Assembly (NCBI GenBank): GCA_913055635.1
Contig: CAJXLK010000008.1
Location: 49,711 to 113,710, forward strand
Source: an uncultured Bacteroidota bacterium
GTDB taxonomy: Bacteria > Bacteroidota > Bacteroidia > Bacteroidales > UBA12077
DNA length: 64,000 bases
Reading direction: 5' to 3'
In this document: in pieces, positions 56,376-63,948 of the stretch
Position numbering within the stretch: the first letter of the stretch is position 1
Layout: every line of letters starts with the position of its first letter
The notes under the pieces: model-generated
Databases searched by the model: none
Told to the model about the DNA's origin: nothing
The model's input: the letters and a program-made list of their open reading frames with translations, nothing else
Program-made: the position numbers and the translations under genes

Positions 56376-57006
56376 TCTGGAACATATATGGGACAGCGAC
56401 CGGGAGAAGGCCCGTCGGCATTATGACTCCCTGGATGATGTGGAGGGGCTGGCCAAGAGACAGTCGCGAAGTGTTCTGAATAAGATTCACCGGAACATAT
56501 GGATGGAGACGATTTTCTCGGTCCTGTTGATTGTTGTTTTGACCTACAGCATTTATACCTGGGACAGTGGCCTGCCGTTCTGGATCTTTTCGGGGTTCTT
56601 TGCTTTTATCATTTATTTGTCGGTGCGGGTTTACCTGAGATTTGCCCGCGATTTGCACCGGGCACATCAGCAGGGGGTTGCCGAAGCTTTAAGACGTTAT
56701 GTGCGGGTAGTAGGCCATTACATTCGCCGGCAAAAGGTTTTGGTCTGGTATGTCACTCCCCTGGGCTATTTGGTGGGGCTAGTGGTTGCTTCCCTTGCTG
56801 AGCCTAAAACGCAGACTTTTGTTGAGATCCTCAAACAAATTGGCCTGGGTGCTTTGATTGGATTGCCATTGCTTGTGCTGATCATTTGGTTCTTCAGCAA
56901 AAAATACCTGAAGTGGGTCTATGTGCCCCATTATGAATCCCTCAAACAGATCCTTCAGCACCTTGAACAGGAAGAGGAGAACACCGATTCTCCCGGATCC
57001 CCCTAA
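56362..57006 (+). CDS. Membrane protein, putative anti-sigma factor
   Basis: The 214-residue protein has a cytoplasmic N-terminus of about 45 residues and four predicted membrane helices (METIFSVLLIVVLTYSIYTW; PFWIFSGFFAFIIYLSV; LVWYVTPLGYLVGLVVA; ALIGLPLLVLIIWFF). It overlaps the sigma-factor gene by 14 bases in another frame. Similar small membrane proteins follow ECF genes in Bacteroidota and are thought to hold the sigma factor at the membrane. No known anti-sigma domain is visible; the role rests on position. Confidence 0.72.
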   Translation: MSKIDLEHIWDSDREKARRHYDSLDDVEGLAKRQSRSVLNKIHRNIWMETIFSVLLIVVLTYSIYTWDSGLPFWIFSGFFAFIIYLSVRVYLRFARDLHRAHQQGVAEALRRYVRVVGHYIRRQKVLVWYVTPLGYLVGLVVASLAEPKTQTFVEILKQIGLGALIGLPLLVLIIWFFSKKYLKWVYVPHYESLKQILQHLEQEEENTDSPGSP

Positions 57007-57129
57007 AACTTTTGTCCCTGATTCTCCATGTCTCCAGATCACCGTGATCCAGTCATTAACCGGTCCGCTTATCTTTGACAGCTATCCGGTTTTTATCCTG
57101 TTTCTGTCTGGATAATTCAAATCCATTTT

Positions 57130-58449
57130 TTAAGGCCTCTGAATTGTGCTTGTTGTTTTTATCATGCTTCTGTGTTGATCATTTCGATGAAATGCTTTGT
57201 GGGCAGGTTGATCCACGCAGGCCCGTTTGGGTCCCACTGGCAATGGTTCCATTGTGTATAATGGCTGGAATGTGTTTGTTTCTGGTTTAAGTTTTAATTG
57301 CCATTTGGCGTTTTGCGGGTTGGGGCTGGTTTGTTTTTTCCTTCTCAACCCAAAGAGCACCCGGGCCAGGTTATATGGCCGGATCAGGAACCAATAGATG
57401 GCCATGGTGCTAACAAAACTGAGCAGGATGATCAGCACGGCTTTTGTGAATGCTGGTATTTCCCATTGGATGATGTAATATGCCCAAATGATGATCACCG
57501 GCTGATGCAATAAGTAAAAGGGATAGATGGCCTGGTTGGCTGTTTTGCGGACGGGGTGATTGCCATTGAGGTAGCACGCACCATAAGCAAAGGCTGTTAC
57601 GGTAAATGACCAGGCAACCAGTACAGAAAGCCCCTCTTTGACCCAAAAGGCCATCTGGGGATTGTTGGTTGCCCCCAATAACATGAGCGTGGCGAGAATG
57701 GATTGTAAAAGGTAATAACGGCGCTGATATTTTATGGCCTGCACCAGCGATTGATCAACAAATAAAAGGAATCCGGCCAGGAAAAAAATCAGGTTGAAGG
57801 CGATAAAAGCCCAATCATCTGTAAGGGCATGGGTTTCTTCAGGAAACCATGGCTTAAGCAGCAATTGTGATCCCAGCAAGGGAAGAAGCACCAGGTTCAT
57901 TCCTGCCGGTTTGATGGCCCAACGAATCAGTTTCCGCTGAAAACGGTGAAAACCCGTGCTTTTGAACCATCCCATTAAGGGGATAATGCACAATGAGATC
58001 AGGAAAAGATAGGCAATGAACCACAGGTGGTGCCAGCTGAAATTGCCTTCCGGGTAAATCCCGTCAAACATATGGGCATAATAATCGATCAGGGAAGAAT
58101 ACTGGGCCATGCGTTCATAATAGACCTGGACCGGTACCAGTATGAATATACCGGCAACCAAAGGGAGGAAAAGGCGCTGAAACCGTTCACCCAGATATTT
58201 TAGTCTGCTTCGCTTGCCCAGGGCATAATAGCTGCCGGCTCCCGAAATGAGAAAAAGCAGCGGCATCCGCCACAGATGCAAAAACGACATCACAGGCCCC
58301 AAACCTGGGAATTGCTGATCATTCTTTATGTGCCAGTCTGAATCATTGAAGATCATCCCAATGTGAAACAGGAAAACCGTCAGGATGAGCAAGATCCGTA
58401 ACCAGTCAATGTAATATTGCCTTTTCGGGGAAGATGCATCGGTTTTCAT
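57130..58449 (-). CDS. Membrane acyltransferase (Acyl_transf_3 family)
   Basis: I use ATG 58449; the frame continues three codons to a TTG. The 439-residue protein has about ten membrane helices and begins RQYYIDWLRILLILTVFLFHIGMIF, the OafA/MdoC-type start with the catalytic His of this family. RMPLLFLISGAGSYYALGKRS is another family stretch. Such enzymes O-acetylate or succinylate sugars or glucans in the envelope. The acceptor is unknown. It lies downstream of the AraC-type gene on the same strand with a 328-bp gap. Confidence 0.85.
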   Translation of the reverse strand: MKTDASSPKRQYYIDWLRILLILTVFLFHIGMIFNDSDWHIKNDQQFPGLGPVMSFLHLWRMPLLFLISGAGSYYALGKRSRLKYLGERFQRLFLPLVAGIFILVPVQVYYERMAQYSSLIDYYAHMFDGIYPEGNFSWHHLWFIAYLFLISLCIIPLMGWFKSTGFHRFQRKLIRWAIKPAGMNLVLLPLLGSQLLLKPWFPEETHALTDDWAFIAFNLIFFLAGFLLFVDQSLVQAIKYQRRYYLLQSILATLMLLGATNNPQMAFWVKEGLSVLVAWSFTVTAFAYGACYLNGNHPVRKTANQAIYPFYLLHQPVIIIWAYYIIQWEIPAFTKAVLIILLSFVSTMAIYWFLIRPYNLARVLFGLRRKKQTSPNPQNAKWQLKLKPETNTFQPLYTMEPLPVGPKRACVDQPAHKAFHRNDQHRSMIKTTSTIQRP

Positions 58450-58777
58450 TTGAAGCAAAAGTTTTAATTAAAAATTGGCTAAAAATCTTAAAATCAATAT
58501 ACTATTAAATGTCAGTTGCATGTTGTTGGTTCGATCTTTATAGAAACCCCATGATTTATTTATATCCTCCTGGTAAAAGTCCGGGCATGCGTGTTCATAG
58601 TCATTCATTTGGGCTCTAAGACAAAAGTAGGGGCTTTTTTCGGCAGGATGCGTATGCGCTTAACGGGAAGGCGTTCGAGCCGTTCGGGACGTACCCGAAC
58701 GAATGTTTAATATTCTGATAATTAATGGCCTGTTTTGGTGTGGCCGGGCAATTGGTTAATGGAAAGAAATTTTGCTT
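58450..58777. other. Intergenic region with a palindrome
   Basis: The 328 bases between the acyltransferase and AraC-type genes hold the 21-bp inverted repeat at 58681-58701 and several T-rich stretches. No complete promoter or further gene is recognised. Confidence 0.5.
58681..58701. promoter_or_regulatory. Perfect inverted repeat, possible operator
   Basis: CGTTCGGG and CCCGAACG are separated by five bases. An additional CGTTCGAG half-site precedes it. The palindrome is about 230 bp upstream of the acyltransferase start and 75 bp after the AraC-type gene's stop. Length and spacing suit a dimeric regulator; the T-run of a terminator is missing. Confidence 0.35.
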
Positions 58778-59947
58778 TTACCGGGGAGATGAAGCATTTT
58801 TCTTTTTGTACTGGGAAGGGGTACAACCGGTAAATTTTTTAAATGCCGTGTTGAAAGCTGACTTGGAATTATAGCCTACTTCCTCAGCAATTTGTTCAAT
58901 GGTCAGGAGGCGGTGGTTGTTTGTTAGCATGCGTTTGGCTGCCTCCACGCGGTAGTAAGCCAATAGTTCAAAGAAGGTTTTGTTCATCTTTTCATTGATC
59001 ACCTGGGAAACATGGTGTTTGGATTCCCTGAGCTTATCGGCCAAAAGGGAAAGGGAGGCCAGGTGGTCGGCATAGAAGCCTTCTTTCTGCATTTCCTGTT
59101 TAATGCCCGCAATGATTTGCTGTTTCCTTGTTTCATTCAGGGATGATTTGCCGTATTTAACCCCGGGCACTTCCAGAAATGAGTGGGTCTCATGAAAATA
59201 ATTGGAGGCCCCCATAATGCGGAAGGTGGTGAGGTAGAAGAAAAGCGAAATGTAGCAGGCCACGATATAATCGCCCAAATCCCGGACAAAATATATTTTG
59301 GTGCCGATGAAGATGATTAGTAGGACAATAAAATGGAGTGTGGAAGATTTCAGTTCCCTTAATTTTTGTGGGGCAATGGGGTAGGGACCCTTTTTGAGGG
59401 TTTGGTCTATCCACAATTTGTGGCTGATCAGGGCCAGGTAGACAATCAGTACCAACGCTGTAAGTGCATTGATGTGATTGCGGATACCTAGTGGATCGGC
59501 CGGCAAGGGGCTTTTCACTTCCAGCATCTGCCATCCTGGATGCTTGCTGTGGATGAACGAATTGTACTTGAATGTTTCCGGCTGGACAAAATAGAATCCC
59601 ATGTAGGCCAGATAAATCATAAAGGGGAGGAAGTGCAACAGCTCTTTCCTGCTTTTGCCCCTGGGATGAATGCTTCTTTTGATGTACAGATACAGCAACG
59701 GCCCGAAGGCCAGATTCAGGGGTTCGCTGAAATTGGCCAGATGCAGTAAATGAACCATGTAACCGGTGTTGTTTAGCAACTCTTCCAAAATGACCAGGGA
59801 AAGGGCCCCCAGGAAAAAGCCCTGGTAGCGGTTAGCAGCCTTACCCCCGCCAGCGTTGCGCAGGAAAAAAAAGGCCAGCAAAACCCCCTGAAAAATACCC
59901 AGGAAGATGATCAGATCAACTATCCCAATGTGAATGTCTGCGCGCAT
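58778..59947 (-). CDS. Membrane-anchored AraC-family regulator
   Basis: The 389-residue protein has about seven N-terminal membrane helices (first: IHIGIVDLIIFLGIFQGVLLAFFFL) and a C-terminal AraC-type DNA-binding domain with two helix-turn-helix motifs (LADKLRESKHHVSQVINEKMNKTF and IEQIAEEVGYNSKSAFNTAFKKFTGCTPSQYKKK). Such proteins are abundant in Bacteroidota and are believed to act on nearby genes in response to an envelope signal. The acyltransferase immediately downstream is a plausible target. Confidence 0.92.
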   Translation of the reverse strand: MRADIHIGIVDLIIFLGIFQGVLLAFFFLRNAGGGKAANRYQGFFLGALSLVILEELLNNTGYMVHLLHLANFSEPLNLAFGPLLYLYIKRSIHPRGKSRKELLHFLPFMIYLAYMGFYFVQPETFKYNSFIHSKHPGWQMLEVKSPLPADPLGIRNHINALTALVLIVYLALISHKLWIDQTLKKGPYPIAPQKLRELKSSTLHFIVLLIIFIGTKIYFVRDLGDYIVACYISLFFYLTTFRIMGASNYFHETHSFLEVPGVKYGKSSLNETRKQQIIAGIKQEMQKEGFYADHLASLSLLADKLRESKHHVSQVINEKMNKTFFELLAYYRVEAAKRMLTNNHRLLTIEQIAEEVGYNSKSAFNTAFKKFTGCTPSQYKKKNASSPR

Positions 59948-60167
59948 GATTTAAAATTAGGAAAAATTCTTTTTCGTTCCTCGTCGGTTCAGAATATTAC
60001 AGGGTTATTTTATGACTGTATAATTGGCCGGCTTCCTCATCGCCTGAATGCGTCGGGATGTTATCGATATATTTTTGGACGCCCTTAATCTTCAGTGCCC
60101 CGTTAGTCCGTGATTTTACTCTGCATTGCCGCTTCTAGGGATTGATACGTACATTTTTTTGTGCTGC

Positions 60168-60200
60168 GACACAAATTGACATGGTGAGGGAATATATTTG
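60168..60200 (+). promoter_or_regulatory. Shared operator-promoter module, first copy
   Basis: GACACAAATTGACA (60168-60181) is followed after 11 bp by TATATTTG (60193-60200), a full match to the -7 consensus. It contains two GACA words ten bases apart, one helical turn. An identical 14-mer with the same 11-bp spacing occurs at 61792. It lies 22 bp upstream of the first RAYT-like gene. Confidence 0.55.
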
Positions 60201-60222
60201 ATGAAAAGAATTGAGAAGCCCT

Positions 60223-60804
60223 ATGAATGGAACAATCCAAAAAAATTCCCCCTTACATCTGTATTTTTTACTGCAGTTATATGAAGTCAACGATGAGGTG
60301 ATTTTTCCCGAGCGGGTTGACCGCACCGTGTTTTTTCGTGCTTTGCAGCATATGCTCTCGGGTTATATGGAATTTTATGCCTGGGCGCTACTGAATAGTG
60401 AAGTGATGATTTTGTGCAGTCCAAAGGCCTCCTGCCAGACAGCCCCCACTTCTTTTACCCGTGAGCCCTTCAATCAGCGGCTGGTTGTATGTCTGAAAGA
60501 TTATGAGAATTACCTGCGGCGTCACTACAGCCTCAGCGTTACCCTGAATCGTGAGATGGTGCATATGGAGGATGCCGGATCCCGCCAACTGGCCGGGGTG
60601 GTCACCACCCTGCATACCCTGCCCCTTTTAAAAGGCTTTACCTCACAACTGGACAACGGCATCGATACCTCCTATCCCTGGGTATTGTCAGGCTATCATG
60701 GCAACCATCGGGGCGACCGGGTCATTCAATGGTTTGGTACCCGCCAGGATTATATCCAGACCCATCAACGGGCCGTGAAAAAGTATGTGGGTACTAATTG
60801 CTAA
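60223..60804 (+). CDS. RAYT-like protein lacking HUH histidines, first copy
   Basis: From ATG 60223 the protein has 193 residues. Its layout matches REP-associated tyrosine transposases (Y1_Tnp): IFPERVDRTVFFRALQHML, then YAWALLNSEVMILC (residues 52-65) where active members read AYCLMPNHxHLL, a central FNQRLVVCLKDYENYL, and the C-terminal SYPWVLSGYHG with VIQWFG (RAYT: SSY and WFG). Both HUH histidines are replaced, by Glu60 and Met62, so it should not cut DNA. A sequence-specific binding role is possible. It precedes the WYL regulator by 71 bp on the same strand. No insertion-sequence ends are seen. The family call is from pattern, not from a search. Confidence 0.55.
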   Translation: MNGTIQKNSPLHLYFLLQLYEVNDEVIFPERVDRTVFFRALQHMLSGYMEFYAWALLNSEVMILCSPKASCQTAPTSFTREPFNQRLVVCLKDYENYLRRHYSLSVTLNREMVHMEDAGSRQLAGVVTTLHTLPLLKGFTSQLDNGIDTSYPWVLSGYHGNHRGDRVIQWFGTRQDYIQTHQRAVKKYVGTNC

Positions 60805-60875
60805 ACCTGTTTCGTGGGGATTCATCCAATGATGTAATTTGAATGAATATTAAAACGCGATAAAAAATCAAATCT

Positions 60876-61793
60876 ATGGCTGCACAACCTAAAATACAGA
60901 GGGTCCTGGATATGCTTATCCGGCTTAATTGTAAATATGGTAGAAGCTTAAAAGATTTATCCGAGACATTTGATATCTCCGAAAGAACAGCATACCGTTA
61001 TATTGAGACCCTACGCAATGCAGGTTTTGTTATTGATAAAAAAGAAGCCTATGGCACCTGGTATTATTATATAGATACAGAGTCTTCCCCTTACCGCGAT
61101 ATCAGTGAGCTGCTCCATTTTTCCCGTGAAGAGGCTTATATATTAAGCCGGGCAATCCATTCCATTGATAATGAAAACGAAATTAAAAATAACCTGATTA
61201 AAAAGCTTTATTCCCTTTATGATTTTGACCGGGTAGCGGTTCCGGTGGTCAAGAAGGAAAATTCGGTGATCGTCAATCAATTGATGCAGGGCATTAACCA
61301 TAAACAACAGGTACAATTGATTAATTACCAGTCGGCTCATAGTAAAGAGATTGGCAACAGGATCATTGAACCGATGGGTTTTACTACCAATTTTGTTTCT
61401 GTCTGGGGTTTTGATACAGCGGATCATCAAAACAAACTGTTTAAAACAGCACGAATAGGGAGTGCTGAAATCACGAATTTTAAATGGCAGCATGAACATG
61501 CGCACCGTATGGGGTATGTGGATGTATTTCGGTGCAGCAGTTATGAAAAGTTTCCGGTCAAACTGGAGCTAACGCTCATGGCTAAAAACCTGTTGGTCGA
61601 GGAATATCCTTTGGCTGAGCAGTACATTACTAAGAAGAGTCAAAACAACTATGTGTTTGAATCGGAAGTATCAAGTCTTCATGGGGTTGGGCGGTTTGCC
61701 CTGGGATTGATCGATGAGGTAACGGTCTGCCAGCCCGAAAAACTTAAAGATTTCCTGAAGGAAAAGATTGCCCGCAATAATTTGCTGGCCTGA
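60876..61793 (+). CDS. WYL-domain transcriptional regulator
   Basis: The 305-residue protein has an N-terminal winged helix (QRVLDMLIRLNCKYGRSLKDLSETFDISERTAYRYIETLR, residues 6-46), a middle region and a C-terminal WYL domain from about residue 147 (QVQLINYQSAHSKEIGNRIIEPMGF). WYL regulators such as BrxR and CapW control defence islands, and WYL genes are often found beside CRISPR-cas loci. It lies between two RAYT-like genes and upstream of the Cas8b-like gene. Its stop TGA lies within the second copy of the 14-bp motif. It is a good candidate to bind those motifs. Confidence 0.88.
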   Translation: MAAQPKIQRVLDMLIRLNCKYGRSLKDLSETFDISERTAYRYIETLRNAGFVIDKKEAYGTWYYYIDTESSPYRDISELLHFSREEAYILSRAIHSIDNENEIKNNLIKKLYSLYDFDRVAVPVVKKENSVIVNQLMQGINHKQQVQLINYQSAHSKEIGNRIIEPMGFTTNFVSVWGFDTADHQNKLFKTARIGSAEITNFKWQHEHAHRMGYVDVFRCSSYEKFPVKLELTLMAKNLLVEEYPLAEQYITKKSQNNYVFESEVSSLHGVGRFALGLIDEVTVCQPEKLKDFLKEKIARNNLLA

Positions 61794-61824
61794 CACAAAT
61801 TGACAGGACGCTCCGTTAATTTTG
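61792..61824 (+). promoter_or_regulatory. Shared operator-promoter module, second copy
   Basis: GACACAAATTGACA (61792-61805) begins inside the WYL gene's stop codon and is followed after 11 bp by TAATTTTG (61817-61824), again a full -7 match. Spacing is identical to the copy at 60168. It lies about 200 bp upstream of the second RAYT-like gene. Confidence 0.55.
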
Positions 61825-62026
61825 TTTTGACATAAAAATGTTGAACCTGCCGTAAAATACAACAAAACTAAGTGATGGGGTTTTTTTTAGTGAATGTTAT
61901 AAAAACAACGGTTTAATATGTTAGAATTTGAGGTAAAAATTTTTTCTCTTTATGAGAAAACTGTATTTGAGGGTTTCTATTACAAACCATCATAATGAAC
62001 TTTATAAGATATAATTAAGCCCAGAC
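61825..62026. other. AT-rich leader with two small hairpins
   Basis: About 200 AT-rich bases follow the promoter-like element. A perfect 7-bp hairpin at 61942-61960 (TTTTCTC, loop TTTAT, GAGAAAA) and a short GGTTT/AAACC pair at 61972-61988 are visible. No reading frame of note and no repeated CRISPR unit could be found. Confidence 0.4.
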
Positions 62027-62545
62027 ATGTTGTTCAATTCTTTTATGCTTTTGAGATTAAAAATTAAAAGCCGAATGCTTATATTTTTTAAGGAACCTGA
62101 TTTCTTGTGTTTTATAAATAGTTTTAAGCATATGGTTGCTCCGAATTTTTACACTTTCGCCTGGAGTTTATCCCCCGATACTGTCTATATCATGATGAAA
62201 CCTTTATTTGATAAAAGTACGGTCTTTATAGATCAGTTTCTCCATAAATACAGGATGTATTGGCATAAAAAAACTTCAGGTTATATCACCATTGAAAGAA
62301 ATTTCCATTATCTATCATTCGCCAACAATGAAGACTTAAAAGATTTAGTGGCAGGAATACACTGCCAACCTCTTATATATGGCTGGGGGGTTAATTTTGC
62401 TGAATATCCATGGACGTCTTATCTATTGGTGCTAGATGGGAAAACGCAGTGGATGCAAACAGAAGAAGTGATCAGGTGGTTTGGAGATAAAGATGATTTT
62501 AGAAAATTTCATCATGAGAAATTGCAAAATGGTTTGGAATATTAG
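62027..62545 (+). CDS. RAYT-like protein lacking HUH histidines, second copy
   Basis: The 172-residue protein aligns along its length with RAYT/Y1_Tnp proteins: FFKEPDFLCFINSFKHMVAP, TFAWSLSPDTVYIMMKP (residues 43-59) at the place of the HUH motif, FIDQFLHKYRMYWHKKTSGY, IERNFHYL, DLVAGIHCQPLIYGW (RAYT: YIHxNPVxHGF) and EYPWTSYLLVLDGKTQWMQTEEVIRWFGDKDDFRKFHHEKLQ. The two catalytic His are Thr52 and Tyr54, so DNA cleavage is unlikely. ATGs at 62045 and 62075 are alternative starts. It lies 62 bp upstream of the Cas8b-like gene, the place often held by cas6 in type I-B loci. AT-rich like its downstream neighbour. Confidence 0.6.
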   Translation: MLFNSFMLLRLKIKSRMLIFFKEPDFLCFINSFKHMVAPNFYTFAWSLSPDTVYIMMKPLFDKSTVFIDQFLHKYRMYWHKKTSGYITIERNFHYLSFANNEDLKDLVAGIHCQPLIYGWGVNFAEYPWTSYLLVLDGKTQWMQTEEVIRWFGDKDDFRKFHHEKLQNGLEY

Positions 62546-62607
62546 GCAGGACAAAAAAAGATTTTTATTACATTTATTATCCACATTTTATAAAATTATC
62601 AGTTTTT

Positions 62608-63948
62608 ATGCTTGATACACTTATTCAACTCGGCCAGCAAATCAGCAAAAATCGCAATCCGTGGGACGATATTATCCATATTCCCAACTTGAAGGATGCT
62701 AAAAATAATTATGTGTTAAATATAATATTTGATGTAGATCAAGGAAATATTGATATAGATCCGGCTAATTTAGAAGAATTTGATTCAAGTTCGCCATATA
62801 GACATACATTAATGGAAACCCTCAAAGGCAATGCCAAAAAGATATATCCAGCTGTTCTTTTCGATAAAATCAATCATCTAAAGGAATCCCTTTTTGGCAA
62901 ACAAAATGCCCGTAAGGGGCAATTGATGGAGGATGTCAATGCAATAGATTCATCTTTGGAAGATAGTTTATTATATCAGGCTCTTCAGATGATTTTTTCT
63001 TTAAAGTCATTAGAATATTTTTTGACAAAAGATCACATCAAATCCACATTAGCATTGAGTAGAAAATCTGAGATTGTGTTTTGTTATGCTTCTGTAAAAT
63101 CGTCCCGCATTAATCAGGGAACTCCAATCGAACTATCAAAGTTGGATGGTTTTGAAGCATACATTAATAAAAAATTCTTTGATTCTAAACATCGTTCAGA
63201 CAGTCAGAAGAAAAGATTGGATTATGCCTTAGGTGAAGTAGCCAGTCATATTATGGAAGCAAAATTTCAAAGAGGATATAATCTCAATGCCATGTTTGTA
63301 ACTACCACAAGTAATTTTGCTAACGATTTCAAAAATCATAATTATCATAAAAATTATCAATTGAGTGAAAATACAATTAAATATTTAGATAGGGCATCTA
63401 AATATCTGTTAAAAAATTTATCCTTTACTATTGCGGGGATCAAGCATATGATTGTACCCGAATTTTTATCTATATCGAATGTGGATTATGAAAGTGCTAT
63501 AGATACTATTTTTAGAAAGAATGATTTATTATTCAATTTAAAAGGCTTTGACGAGTTAACTACTTCCATGATGGATGAGGCAGAGATTCATCCTTATTGG
63601 TTAAATTATATAGCCATTGATTCAGACGGAAATTATTTCAAGGCTTCTAATCTGATTAAAGATGTAAGCCAACCCTATCTTATCAAAGTCATGAAGGTTA
63701 TAGATGAAATTAATGATGAATTGGAAGCTTTTCTTGGAAAATATATTTTTAATTTTTATACCTTATATAGATATATTCCGGTAAGAGATAATGTAAAGCG
63801 AAATATTGCACTGGAGCTTTATGGTGATCTATTTCAACAGAGGCCATTGGAGAAGAAACATGTTTTTAAGGCATTTAATCAATACATCCGTTGTCAAAGA
63901 TCCGGACAATTTTCCCAGGGGAAACACAATTCCTATCCCAACACCTAA
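62608..63948 (+). CDS. Cas8b-like (TM1802 family) CRISPR protein, truncated
   Basis: The first roughly 435 of 446 residues resemble the TM1802/Cas8b large subunit of type I-B CRISPR effector complexes, which recognises the PAM and recruits Cas3. The pattern is MLDTLIQLGQQISKNRNPWDDII, VLNIIFDVDQGNIDI, KGNAKKIYPAVLFDKINHLKESLFGK, FYTLYRYIPVRD and KKHVFKAFNQYIRCQRSGQF. Family members are usually longer (550-700 residues), and after GQF the sequence departs; the next 11 residues and the stop come from frame-shifted DNA that encodes an ArsR-type fragment in another frame. So the 3' part is lost. Base composition is clearly AT-rich. No repeats or other cas genes are visible. The call is from memory of the family. 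Confidence 0.58.
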   Translation: MLDTLIQLGQQISKNRNPWDDIIHIPNLKDAKNNYVLNIIFDVDQGNIDIDPANLEEFDSSSPYRHTLMETLKGNAKKIYPAVLFDKINHLKESLFGKQNARKGQLMEDVNAIDSSLEDSLLYQALQMIFSLKSLEYFLTKDHIKSTLALSRKSEIVFCYASVKSSRINQGTPIELSKLDGFEAYINKKFFDSKHRSDSQKKRLDYALGEVASHIMEAKFQRGYNLNAMFVTTTSNFANDFKNHNYHKNYQLSENTIKYLDRASKYLLKNLSFTIAGIKHMIVPEFLSISNVDYESAIDTIFRKNDLLFNLKGFDELTTSMMDEAEIHPYWLNYIAIDSDGNYFKASNLIKDVSQPYLIKVMKVIDEINDELEAFLGKYIFNFYTLYRYIPVRDNVKRNIALELYGDLFQQRPLEKKHVFKAFNQYIRCQRSGQFSQGKHNSYPNT

